Source: Pseudomonadota bacterium (lineage in GTDB: Bacteria > Desulfobacterota > Desulfobaccia > Desulfobaccales > 0-14-0-80-60-11). Taken from it: DNA of 10,335 nt. The first letter of the stretch is position 1. Each line of letters opens with the position of its first letter. Below, in pieces: positions 1 through 8,067 of this stretch. The stretch is from the NCBI GenBank assembly GCA_018897875.1, contig JAHIKF010000160.1:1-10335 (forward strand), written 5' to 3'. The translations under genes were made by a program, and so were the position numbers. The notes below the pieces were generated by a model. It saw only the letters and a list, made by a program, of their open reading frames with translations. It was not told where the DNA came from and did not search any database.

Positions 1-86
1 ATAGAAAATCCGGTTCCCAAGTAACGTTGGACCGGATTGCTCCCACCCAGAGGGTGGACAGCTATGTCCGCGCTGACAAAAAATAA
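1..86 (+). CDS. Probable C-terminal tail of an unidentified plus-strand gene (partial)
   Basis: A frame is open from the left edge (first full codon at position 3) to a TAA at 84-86, giving 27 residues that end in RVDSYVRADKK. The mix of charged, polar and hydrophobic residues looks like ordinary protein, and the other two plus-strand frames stop within the first 25 bases. The gene would converge on pbpC with only 51 bp between the two stop codons. It is too short to assign to a family. The same bases hold several inverted repeats, so an untranslated structured element is a real alternative. Seen: the open frame and its stop. Inferred: that it is coding. Confidence 0.4.
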   Translation, partial: RKSGSQVTLDRIAPTQRVDSYVRADKK

Positions 87-99
87 TTCTTGGGAAACC

Positions 100-128
100 A
101 CTGAAGGGAAAAAATCAATTCCCCCAGT
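100..128. terminator. Hairpin between convergent genes, possible terminator
   Basis: An interrupted stem lies in the short gap between the pbpC stop and the putative left-edge gene. ACTG (100-103) pairs with CAGT (125-128), a small internal loop follows, then GGGAA (106-110) pairs with TTCCC (119-123) around an 8-base loop. In the minus direction a run of six T lies about 20 bases further on (78-83), so this could end the yfhM-pbpC transcript. The T run is not directly against the stem, so it is not a textbook intrinsic terminator. Confidence 0.35.
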
Positions 129-137
129 CAAGAGGCC

Positions 138-2567
138 TCATTGGACGACCACCTCCACGGCATCGCCCTGGCCGCCCGGTCCAACCACGGTGAGCCGGTG
201 CCGTCCCCGGGATAAGTCCAGGGGCAGTTCATAGGGCGGGCCGGTGGCCGCGACTTCCCGGCCGTCTACGAACCAGCTGACGGCTTGGAGCGGGTCCCGG
301 CACAGGGCTTTGGAAACCACCCGGATTACATCGGCGCCAGGCGCCAACAGAAACCGGTCTCCGGCCAGGGGGTAGCTGATACTGACCCTGAGGGGCAGGC
401 CGGAGTCCCTATAGGTGTGGTGATCGCCGAGATGGGAAGGCGTTGGACGGCCGAGGACCAAGGGGTCGCCCCGGCGGCGGGGTTGGGCCGCGCCCTTCAA
501 GTCGGCGGCCACCGGCCCCTGAAAGGTCTTCCCCAAGTCTGGATCAAAGCCGGCCAGGCGAAACCGGCCTTCGCCGCCGTGTTCGAAGCGCTGGTTGAGC
601 CAACCGGCATAATTGGCGGGCATGCGGTGCCAGGGTTCCTGCGCCTGGTGATAGGCACAGAACGCCTGGGGTTCAGTGCCGGCCAGAAACAGCTCCTGGC
701 GCCGGTGGGCGCAGCCCGGTCCGGGTTTTAATCCGGAGAAGGCGCAGACTTCGGCGCTGGCGACCCCTGGCGGCTTCCGGAATCCCGGCCGCGGACTCCC
801 GGCAAACAGGGCTTCGGCCAGGTCGGCCACAATGGGGGCCGCGGCGCCGGCGCCGCTAAGATCCGCCGTGGGCCGGCCGTTGAAATTGCCCACCCAAACC
901 GCCAGGGTATACTCCGGGGTATAGGCCACGGCCCACAAGTCCCGGAAGTGGGTGCTGGTCCCGGTCTTGATGGCCATGCGGTAAGGCGGATTCATGGCCG
1001 AGGCCCCGCCGAAGATGCGGACCCGGGCCATGGGGTCGCTCAAGATGTCGCTGATGATGAAGGCTGCCTGGGGAGAAAAAACCGGGGTCCCCTCTTCTTC
1101 GGGTGCATCCAGGGTAAACCGCAGGGGCGCGAATCTGCCGCGGTTGGCCAGACAGGCGTAAGCCGCGGCCAGTTGCAGCAGGCTGACTTCGGGGTTGCCC
1201 ACCACCAGGCCCAGGCCGTAGTGCTCCGGGGTGAATTCCGGGCGGTTGATGAGGTGCAGCCCGGCCAGCGTGTCGTAATAAGTCTCCGTTCCCATCAGGT
1301 TGAGCAGGTGGACAGTGGAGAGGTTGAGGGAATTACCCAGGGCCTCCCGGAACGAAATGGGGCCGTGAGCCACGCGATCGAAGTTGGCCGGAATAAACTC
1401 GCCCCGGGGAGTGCGGTAGCGGCGTTCCACGTCTTCCAGCACCGAGGCGGGCGTGAACCCCTGGTCCAGGGCCTGGGCGTAGAGAAACGGCTTGAGGGTC
1501 GAGCCCGGCGAGCGCCAGGCGGCGGCGCCGTTGTTGAAGCCCTGGTCCCGGGGGCCATAGGCGCAGGAGCCCACCAGGGCTAACACTTCCCGGGCGCGGT
1601 TGGCGACGATCACCGCGGCCGCCTGGGAGGCGCCGGCTTTCAGGAGCCGAGGCCGGTGCGAGTTCACGATGGCCTGGGCCCGCCGCTGAAGCGGCAGATC
1701 CAGGGTGGTGCTGATCCGTTGGGAACCCGGAGCCGCGGGTTTCTCCCGGGCCAGAACCAGGTTGACAAAGTGCGGGGCTTCAAAGGGAAACGCCGGGGGG
1801 CGGGGACCGCGGCCCCGGAACCTGACGGGGTCTGACTGGAGGGCCTGGAGTTCCTGGGGGTTGAGATATCCCAGTTGCGCCATGCGGGAGAGAACCCAGC
1901 GCTGCCGCTCCAGGAGGCGTTCCCGGCGGGGGCCGTAGGGGTTCAAGGTCCCCGGGGCTTTGACCAGGGCGGCAAGAAGGGCGGCTTCACTTGCAGTTAA
2001 CTGGGAGGCGGTTTTGCCGAAATAGGCCCAGGCCCCGGCCTCCACCCCCATGAGATTATTGCCCAGGGGCACCCGGTCGAGGTAGCGCCTTAGAATCTCG
2101 TCCTTGCTGAGGAGCAACTCCATCCTGAGGCTGCGCCAGACCTCCACCAGTTTGCGATAATAACTGCGGGGTCCGGGGTAGGTGAGCCGCGCCAGTTGCT
2201 GGGTGATGGTGGAAGCCCCGGACACGATGCGGCCGCGGCTGACGTTGCTCATGGCGGCCCGGAGGATGGCCAGGGGGTCGACGCCCGGATGGCGCCAGAA
2301 CCTCTGGTCCTCCGCCGCCACAAAGGCCGCGGCCACCAGTTGGGGAACGGCGCTCTCGGGCAAGGTGACGAGCTTGCCCCCCCGGGCCTCGGGCGCCAGG
2401 CGCAAGACCCGGCCGGTCCGGTCCAGCACCAGGGGGCCGGACCGGGTTTCCAGGGTCTCCGGGTTGAGGCGGGAGACGGTCTCAAAATGCCAGGCCAGGC
2501 CGATCAGAGTAAGCAGGGCCGCAGCCAGGCACCAGGCGAGACGGCCCCTTGGCAGCCTATTCAGCAT
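138..2567 (-). CDS. pbpC: Penicillin-binding protein 1C, bifunctional peptidoglycan glycosyltransferase/transpeptidase
   Basis: The 809-residue product is close to the usual PBP1C length (E. coli about 770). A single inner-membrane anchor (about residues 9-27) precedes the periplasmic domains. The family 51 glycosyltransferase domain (about 60-240) has the catalytic Glu86 in the EDQRFWRHPG motif and GASTITQQL at 117-125. The transpeptidase domain (about 312-585) has STLK with nucleophile Ser356 and Lys359, SLN at 413-415 and KTGTS at 534-538. RSPGSTLKPFLY is typical of PBP1C rather than PBP1A or PBP1B. A PBP1C-type C-terminal beta domain covers about 724-806, after a Cys-containing linker (Cys608, 619, 637). 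The frame stays open 35 codons further upstream, but the ATG at 2567 is preferred. It follows AAGGGG (2573-2578) by 5 nt, is directly followed by the membrane anchor, and overlaps the upstream stop as TGATG. This implies translational coupling to the macroglobulin gene. Confidence 0.95.
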   Translation of the reverse strand: MLNRLPRGRLAWCLAAALLTLIGLAWHFETVSRLNPETLETRSGPLVLDRTGRVLRLAPEARGGKLVTLPESAVPQLVAAAFVAAEDQRFWRHPGVDPLAILRAAMSNVSRGRIVSGASTITQQLARLTYPGPRSYYRKLVEVWRSLRMELLLSKDEILRRYLDRVPLGNNLMGVEAGAWAYFGKTASQLTASEAALLAALVKAPGTLNPYGPRRERLLERQRWVLSRMAQLGYLNPQELQALQSDPVRFRGRGPRPPAFPFEAPHFVNLVLAREKPAAPGSQRISTTLDLPLQRRAQAIVNSHRPRLLKAGASQAAAVIVANRAREVLALVGSCAYGPRDQGFNNGAAAWRSPGSTLKPFLYAQALDQGFTPASVLEDVERRYRTPRGEFIPANFDRVAHGPISFREALGNSLNLSTVHLLNLMGTETYYDTLAGLHLINRPEFTPEHYGLGLVVGNPEVSLLQLAAAYACLANRGRFAPLRFTLDAPEEEGTPVFSPQAAFIISDILSDPMARVRIFGGASAMNPPYRMAIKTGTSTHFRDLWAVAYTPEYTLAVWVGNFNGRPTADLSGAGAAAPIVADLAEALFAGSPRPGFRKPPGVASAEVCAFSGLKPGPGCAHRRQELFLAGTEPQAFCAYHQAQEPWHRMPANYAGWLNQRFEHGGEGRFRLAGFDPDLGKTFQGPVAADLKGAAQPRRRGDPLVLGRPTPSHLGDHHTYRDSGLPLRVSISYPLAGDRFLLAPGADVIRVVSKALCRDPLQAVSWFVDGREVAATGPPYELPLDLSRGRHRLTVVGPGGQGDAVEVVVQ

Positions 2568-2578
2568 CAGCGCCCCTT
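2567..2578 (-). promoter_or_regulatory. Coupled stop/start and Shine-Dalgarno of pbpC
   Basis: Read on the minus strand, AAGGGG (2578-2573) lies inside the last codons of the macroglobulin gene. Its TGA stop (2569-2567) shares the A with the pbpC ATG (2567-2565). The TGATG arrangement is typical of translational reinitiation and suggests both proteins are made in a fixed ratio from one mRNA. Confidence 0.8.
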
Positions 2579-5500
2579 GACTATCAGTTCTCCCTGGGGG
2601 GAGAAGCCGTTCACCCCGGGCGAATACATGGCCGCCACCCGGGTGGCGGGGGCGATAAACTTGCCCTCGCACACGGCCCGGCAGTAATACTCGAACTTCT
2701 GGGAGCCGGAGTAGACCTGGTCCCTAAAGGCCAGCACCCGGTCGTTACGGATTTCGAAATAATTGGGACGGAACCGAACGGTCCCATCCGACGTGACGTA
2801 ATCGAAGTCGTCGTAGCGCTCCGGTTCGTCCTCCGGGATAGGTTCCTCGGTCTTGAAGGCGGTGTTGAGGGCCATCAGCCCCGCGGGCAGGGGGTCGTCC
2901 AACACCACGTACCGCTGCCCCTTGCCGGTGACCTCCAGGAAGACCGTGACTTTCACCAGGTCGCCCACCTTAATAACGTCCGAGCCATCGGTGTTCTTGA
3001 TGACCCGGCGGACCTTGAAGCCGTTGGCGGCCCCGGCCGCGGCGATATCCAGCCGGGGGGCGGTCAATTCCAGCTTGTAGAGCCAGGTTTTGCCGGCCTG
3101 GCCGGAAACGTTGACCACCGGGTTCTTGAGCAAGGCTCCTGGGTCCAGGCCCACGGTGCGGAAGCCCTTGGGGTCCAGTTTGAGGCGCTGGGGCGCGGGA
3201 CCATTGGGCTGGCTGACCACAATCTCCACCGGTTTGGCCCCAAAGCTCGCGTCCTTGAAGTAGCTGCCCAGGGCCAGCAGGGCCCAGCCGGTATCGGCCG
3301 TGGAGGTCCAGATGCCCTGACTGTCCAGACCCCCCAGGAGGATCAGCGCCTCCTCCTGGGTGAGGCGGTCCCCGGGCAGAATAGCCTGGGCCGCCAGGAG
3401 GGCCAGAGCCGGGGTGCGGAAACGGCTCTGAAAATCATCGGCATCGTCAGTGACCGCCTCGGCTTTGCCGCCCAACAGCGGTTTGAGCTCGGCCTGGAGT
3501 TCCTTCAGGGGCTGCAGCTCCGCTTGCCTGGCCGCTAACAGCAGGAGGATTTTGCTCTCCCGGTGCATCCGGGGAAATTGCCTTCGGGCTAGATTGAAGG
3601 TGTCGCGGTCCAGGGTCTGGTTCAGGGCCAGGGCATAGGCGGCAAAGGCCTTGACCGCGGGGGAGCGTTTCTCCTCCTGGATCTGGGTTTTCAAGTAGAC
3701 TGCGGTCTGGCGCAGGGCATCTTCGGGCACCGTGAGTCCATGGTTGAGGGCCAGGCTCAAGGCGGCAGCGGCGTAGATCGAGCCCCAGACGTGGGGTTCC
3801 CGCTGCCCCGGCCAGTAGGCAAAGCCCCCGGAGTCGGTCTGGAGGCTCAGGATGCGCTGCACCCCGCGGTTCAGATATTGGTCCGTTTCGGGCAGGCTCA
3901 CCCCGGACACCAGCCCTTTCTGAATAACCCCCCGGAGGGCTGCCAGGGCCAGAACCCCGGAACTGGTCTGTTCCACGCACCCATAGGGGTAATTGAGCAG
4001 GTAGTGAATCGCCTCGGTCATCCGCAAAAAGGGCGATCCGGCCACAGTCAGGACGGCCTTGACCTCCTCGGGGTTAATCGGCTCGGAGGGCTTCCCGGTC
4101 AGGTAAGCGGGGAGCGGAACTTTGATCTCCGTGGTCCCGGCCAGGGAACCGAACCACACCTGGGTGTCCCGGACCTGGCCGGAGTTGATGCGCAGCTTCA
4201 GTTCCACCGCGTCGGTCCGCGCCTGAAATTGGCCGGCAAAACGGGCCCCGGCCAGCCCGCTGGCGGCAGCCTGACCAGTGACTTCGAGTTTCAAACTGTC
4301 TTTGGGCTTGAGCTGGTCCTTTGGTTCCGCGGCGATGAGAAACAGCCCCCCATCCCCGACGGCACTGAATTTCACCGGCCCGGTTTCGCCGGTGGCGTTA
4401 AACGCGGCCACCTGGAACTTAAATTGATCCCCCCGGGTGAAAAACCCTGGCAGACCGGGCTCCAGGTAAAAGTCCTTGGTAGCCAGCAAGGGACGCTGGA
4501 CGCTGGCAAAGCGGCTGGACCGGTCCAGGACCACGGTATAAATCCGGTAGGTGGTCATATTGTCGGGCAGGGTGAAGGTAACCTGGGCGTGTCCCTGGGC
4601 GTCGGTGCGCACGTTGGCGTTGAAATAGGCCACCGCCTCGAAGCGCCGCCTGAGCTTGGACATAACCTCTTCGCTCAGACCGCCGCCGCCGGTTAAGGGC
4701 TCGTTCTTGGAAAGATAGAAGGGAGTCTGGTGAACCAGTAATGAACGCAGTTCCCCGGTAAACACCTCCAGGGGGCGGTCAAACCGGGTCAGGGACTCCA
4801 GGGTGGGGGTCTTGAACCCGGTAAGGGCCAGGACGGCTTCATCCACCACCGCCACGGCCATTTCCGCTTCCACCCCGCCGCCCTTGGCCGCGAGGACGGT
4901 GAAGTCCAGGGTTATCTTGGACCCGGGCTCGGCCTTGAGGTCCTTGACAGCCGGGCTGATCTTGACCTGGAGGCCTTCGACTTCGTGTCGCACCGGCAGG
5001 TTAAGGGTGCCCCAGTAAAAACTGGGAGCCTGGGTATCGTAGTGGCCGGCGTACACCGGGAATTCCCCCCGGGGCGTCAGGCCCAGGACCGAGACGTACA
5101 GATTGGGGGCATATTCGGCCTGGATGGGAACTTCCAGGTTGTCGACGTCCGATTTCGGGGTGATCACCTGGTACTTCAGCACGCCTTCCTGTTCCAGGGT
5201 GACCAGGTAGCGGGACACCGGGCTTCGGGGCCGGGCCGTGAGTCTGGCCGTTTCCCCCGGTTTATACGCCGGCTGGTCTGCGGACAGAGCCAGGGGCAGG
5301 TACGGCAACTCCCGGTTCTCGTAGGCGTAGCTTTCGCCGATCACCTCAAAGGCCGTGGCTGAAGCGAAACTATGGCCGGCGTCGTCTTTGTAGGTAAAGG
5401 ATAGGAGGTAGCCGCCGCCCCAGGCGAAGGCGAAACGGAAGGTGGCCGTGCCTTTCTCCAGGGTGAGGTCGCTGGCTATGGTCTTGCGCCAGATATCCTC

Positions 5501-7726
5501 CCCGTCCCAATAGAGGTCGCCCTGCTCGTTGCGCTTGGCTACGTAGACCCAGGATTTTTGCAGGATCTCCGCCTGGATGGCGCCCCGGTCGATGCGCTTG
5601 CCGTCCGGCTTGGCCAGCATAACCGTGAGGACCTGCTCCTCATCGGCCCGAGCCGCCTCCGGGTGGCGGCTGATGCCCACCAACAAGTCCGGCGTCACCT
5701 GAAAAGCCTTGGTTTCCGATGCGGCCCGGCCATCGAAGTCCACCACGGTGGCCACCACGGAGAGGCCTTGCTGCCCGTTCATGACCTTGCGATCCAGGGG
5801 AAACTCCAGTTCCGCCCTCCCCTTCTCATCCAGAATGGTCTGGCCGCTCTCGATCAACGGACCCGGATCTTCGCTGCCGTAACCGAAGGTGAAGTTGTCA
5901 TATCCCGGCACCTGATAGCTGGTCTTGGATTGAAAAATCTTCCAGCGCACCTGGCCGTGTTTGACCTGCCCCCCAGCGTAATAGGAGCCGCTGAGGCTAA
6001 TCCGGACAAAGGGAGCCTGCTGATCCCCCCGATTGACGTAACCCGTCAGGGGCCGGGTAGTCTGCTTAAAGTCGACGGACACGAAGTGCCGGGGCGGCTT
6101 GAACTCCTGCAGCTGAAAGGTGGCGCTCACCTGGTTTTTGGGGGCGGCCTCATCCCCTCCCCGGCGGCCCCGGCGGCCCCTACCGGAAGTGGCCGATTCC
6201 GCCGGAGGTTCCGGGCCATAGGTCATGTTCAGGGTATAGGTCCCCAGGGGCCAGTAACTCTGGGTGACGATTTCCCCGGCCGCGGTGCCAAAATCCGACG
6301 TCCGGCCCTCTTGGGTAAAGACCTGCTCGCCCTTGGGGCTGATGACCTCGAAAAAGCAGACCTCGTCCTTGGGCGGAAAAATGCGGCCGTTGCCATATTC
6401 CCGGACCGTGCCTTTGTAAAAGACCTTTTCGCCGGGTCGGTAGACGCCCCGTTCCGTGAACACGTTGCCCTTGAGGTTGCGGATTTTCTCGCCGGCCTTC
6501 ACCTGCCAAATTCCCTGGGGCTTGAGGTTGCCCTGGGGCGTCACCTGGATGAAGGCAACGTCGTCGGCGGTCCCGGCCATCAACAGCACCAGGTCGTCCT
6601 GGTTCACCACCCGCTTCACCGGCTGCAAGTTTTTGGGGTTCTTGAGGGAAAACCCTGCCAGTTCATGGGGTTCGAAGAGCAGCACCCCGTCAGCGTTGGT
6701 GCGTCCCAGGAAGAAGACCTCCATGTCCCGGGTGAACCCGATGACCCGGGCCTCGGCCACGGGAGTCCCAGCCTTGAGCGAGGTGACCCAGAGGAGCAGG
6801 TTTTGTTGGCCGCGTTTATAGGTCAGGCCGAGATTGGTGATTTCAAATACCCGGGGCGGTGTAGCCGCGAGGCTGCCGGCCTCGTTGTCTTGCACCCGGA
6901 TGAGTTCCAGGGCGCCGGTCTCCTTGCCCTGGCGAAAGCTCAGCGGCAGAGTGACCGCCCAGGACTTGTTCTTTTCGCCCGCGGCGGGAAAAAGTTGCTT
7001 CTCAGCCAAAGGCGGGGTGACAAAGCCGGCCAGATCCTTATGCGAGGCGACGAAGGGTTTGAGCCCTTCGGATGCGGTCTTTAATTCATCGAGGCTGCGG
7101 TCCCAGTCGGCCGGGGACTTCTCCACCGCCAGGGCCAGGGGCAGCAGGAGCGGCGGCACCCGGATGCCTTCAAATCTCAGGTTGTTGACATTCTGGGCCC
7201 GGACGTGCAGCAACTGCCGGCTGTCCCGTTCGATGACGCTTTGGGGCCCGACGAATTCCACCTTGGGGGGCCGGTCGGTCATAAAAAAGGAGTTGACCGT
7301 TTGGTGGTAGGTCTTTTGCCCTACCCGCAGGGTTTCAGGCAGGGTGAGGAGATAGCCGGTGCCGTACCGGAAAGCCCCGCGGAGCCTCAGAACCCCTTTG
7401 GAGTCGAGCTTAGTGCGGTTCCAGTCGATCTTGACCCGGGGCAGCAGCCGCAGATTGCCCTGAAGATTTTCAAGCAAGAGGGGTTGGCTGAAAAAGACCC
7501 TGACCTCCTCGGCCCCGGCGTCCGGTTCGATCTTGACGATAGTGAAGTGTTGCTTGGGGTTGAACCCGTCTTTGGCGGTGGACTTGGGCCGCTCCTTAGC
7601 CGCGGCCAGACCCGCGGCCGCCAACAGAGCCAGCACCACCCCCAAGATCAACAAATGAGCCAGTTGCCGGGCGCCGGCGCCGGCCCCCCGAGACGATTGC
7701 GGGAACATTTTGCTTGAAAAGCTCAT
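2567..7726 (-). CDS. yfhM: Bacterial alpha-2-macroglobulin (YfhM type, thioester-containing)
   Basis: The 1719-residue product is slightly longer than E. coli YfhM (about 1650) and is collinear with the family. In order there is a hydrophobic signal segment (about 22-43), N-terminal macroglobulin domains with ERGVYRPGEK at 425-434, a bait-region domain (about 680-790), the AVVDEAVLAL segment (about 959-968), the LPDNMTTYR motif around Asp1055, and a thioester helical domain with PYGCVEQ. Cys1250 and Gln1253 would form the internal thioester. Members of the family are proposed to trap proteases covalently after bait cleavage and so protect the periplasm. AGGAAGGGG at 7733-7741 lies 6 nt before the ATG and supports this start. 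pbpC follows with a one-base overlap, the classic pairing. Oddities: no lipobox Cys after the signal segment, unlike E. coli YfhM; a basic insert SGRGRRGRRGGDE at 514-526 encoded by a 9-bp tandem repeat; and a Cys1682/Cys1686 pair near the C-terminus. Confidence 0.95.
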   Translation of the reverse strand: MSFSSKMFPQSSRGAGAGARQLAHLLILGVVLALLAAAGLAAAKERPKSTAKDGFNPKQHFTIVKIEPDAGAEEVRVFFSQPLLLENLQGNLRLLPRVKIDWNRTKLDSKGVLRLRGAFRYGTGYLLTLPETLRVGQKTYHQTVNSFFMTDRPPKVEFVGPQSVIERDSRQLLHVRAQNVNNLRFEGIRVPPLLLPLALAVEKSPADWDRSLDELKTASEGLKPFVASHKDLAGFVTPPLAEKQLFPAAGEKNKSWAVTLPLSFRQGKETGALELIRVQDNEAGSLAATPPRVFEITNLGLTYKRGQQNLLLWVTSLKAGTPVAEARVIGFTRDMEVFFLGRTNADGVLLFEPHELAGFSLKNPKNLQPVKRVVNQDDLVLLMAGTADDVAFIQVTPQGNLKPQGIWQVKAGEKIRNLKGNVFTERGVYRPGEKVFYKGTVREYGNGRIFPPKDEVCFFEVISPKGEQVFTQEGRTSDFGTAAGEIVTQSYWPLGTYTLNMTYGPEPPAESATSGRGRRGRRGGDEAAPKNQVSATFQLQEFKPPRHFVSVDFKQTTRPLTGYVNRGDQQAPFVRISLSGSYYAGGQVKHGQVRWKIFQSKTSYQVPGYDNFTFGYGSEDPGPLIESGQTILDEKGRAELEFPLDRKVMNGQQGLSVVATVVDFDGRAASETKAFQVTPDLLVGISRHPEAARADEEQVLTVMLAKPDGKRIDRGAIQAEILQKSWVYVAKRNEQGDLYWDGEDIWRKTIASDLTLEKGTATFRFAFAWGGGYLLSFTYKDDAGHSFASATAFEVIGESYAYENRELPYLPLALSADQPAYKPGETARLTARPRSPVSRYLVTLEQEGVLKYQVITPKSDVDNLEVPIQAEYAPNLYVSVLGLTPRGEFPVYAGHYDTQAPSFYWGTLNLPVRHEVEGLQVKISPAVKDLKAEPGSKITLDFTVLAAKGGGVEAEMAVAVVDEAVLALTGFKTPTLESLTRFDRPLEVFTGELRSLLVHQTPFYLSKNEPLTGGGGLSEEVMSKLRRRFEAVAYFNANVRTDAQGHAQVTFTLPDNMTTYRIYTVVLDRSSRFASVQRPLLATKDFYLEPGLPGFFTRGDQFKFQVAAFNATGETGPVKFSAVGDGGLFLIAAEPKDQLKPKDSLKLEVTGQAAASGLAGARFAGQFQARTDAVELKLRINSGQVRDTQVWFGSLAGTTEIKVPLPAYLTGKPSEPINPEEVKAVLTVAGSPFLRMTEAIHYLLNYPYGCVEQTSSGVLALAALRGVIQKGLVSGVSLPETDQYLNRGVQRILSLQTDSGGFAYWPGQREPHVWGSIYAAAALSLALNHGLTVPEDALRQTAVYLKTQIQEEKRSPAVKAFAAYALALNQTLDRDTFNLARRQFPRMHRESKILLLLAARQAELQPLKELQAELKPLLGGKAEAVTDDADDFQSRFRTPALALLAAQAILPGDRLTQEEALILLGGLDSQGIWTSTADTGWALLALGSYFKDASFGAKPVEIVVSQPNGPAPQRLKLDPKGFRTVGLDPGALLKNPVVNVSGQAGKTWLYKLELTAPRLDIAAAGAANGFKVRRVIKNTDGSDVIKVGDLVKVTVFLEVTGKGQRYVVLDDPLPAGLMALNTAFKTEEPIPEDEPERYDDFDYVTSDGTVRFRPNYFEIRNDRVLAFRDQVYSGSQKFEYYCRAVCEGKFIAPATRVAAMYSPGVNGFSPQGELIVKGR
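6162..6179. repeat. Two perfect 9-bp tandem copies of CGGCGGCCC inside the macroglobulin gene
   Basis: CGGCGGCCC occurs at 6162-6170 and again at 6171-6179. On the minus strand the repeat encodes the arginine-glycine part of the insert at residues 514-526 without shifting the frame. A 9-bp unit is a multiple of three, so copy number could change by slippage while keeping the protein intact. Confidence 0.75.
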
Positions 7727-7732
7727 GGTTTA

Positions 7733-7741
7733 CCCCTTCCT
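7733..7741 (-). promoter_or_regulatory. Shine-Dalgarno of the macroglobulin gene
   Basis: AGGAAGGGG on the minus strand lies 6 nt before the ATG at 7726. The next in-frame Met (residue 7) has no comparable site, so this decides the start and keeps a 20-residue basic N-terminal region ahead of the hydrophobic signal segment. Confidence 0.7.
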
Positions 7742-7894
7742 GCTCAGGTGAATAACCGTGAAAAGAGGACCCTACGCCTTCACTCCCAGGTTCACACCGA
7801 CCATCGTCACCCAGGGGATGCCGGAAATTATCGGCCTAACTGACGCAATTCACTTACATATTATCAAGTTCCGGACTTGCCGCCCCCGCATGTA

Positions 7895-7903
7895 ATTATA
7901 GCA
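7895..7903 (-). promoter_or_regulatory. Extended -10 promoter candidate for the yfhM-pbpC operon
   Basis: The minus strand reads TGCTATAAT, a perfect -10 hexamer (7900-7895) with the TGn extension at 7903-7901. No good -35 box sits 16-18 bp upstream, which fits an extended -10 promoter. Transcription would start near 7888 and leave an untranslated leader of about 160 nt before the ATG at 7726. The site lies downstream of the solute-binding protein terminator, so it would drive the macroglobulin and pbpC only. Confidence 0.5.
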
Positions 7904-8043
7904 TGAAAAACCGCTCGAGCCGGCTAAAATATGAAAGATGCGATGACCGGAGGCGGCGCCAGGCGGATTAAGATTTTACCCGACTGAGGGAAAGGCAGGG
8001 GAATCCTTTACGAGGAAAGGGGGATGGCGATGAAGAATGAAAG

Positions 8044-8067
8044 CGGGGCCCGCCGCGACGGGCCCCG
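8044..8067 (-). terminator. Terminator hairpin of the solute-binding protein gene
   Basis: A perfect 9-bp stem pairs CGGGGCCCG (8044-8052) with CGGGCCCCG (8059-8067) around a 6-base loop, about 32 bp past the stop codon at 8100. On the minus strand it is followed by a T-rich but broken tract, CTTTCATTCTTC. The stem is very stable, so termination is likely despite the imperfect T run. Confidence 0.65.

Noticed and set aside
2568..2672. A 35-codon upstream extension of pbpC
   Set aside because: It would overlap the macroglobulin tail, lacks a ribosome-binding site and puts an Arg/Gly-rich stretch before the membrane anchor. The ATG at 2567 has both an SD and a TGATG overlap.
3447..3980. A 177-codon minus-strand frame inside the macroglobulin gene
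   Set aside because: It is a same-strand, different-frame shadow with Pro/Arg/Gly-rich composition, across the well-conserved thioester domain.
5558..7084. A 508-codon plus-strand open frame opposite the macroglobulin gene
   Set aside because: It is antisense to a gene with unmistakable family motifs. Its Gly/Arg/His/Leu-rich product and lack of a ribosome-binding site fit a GC-rich shadow frame.
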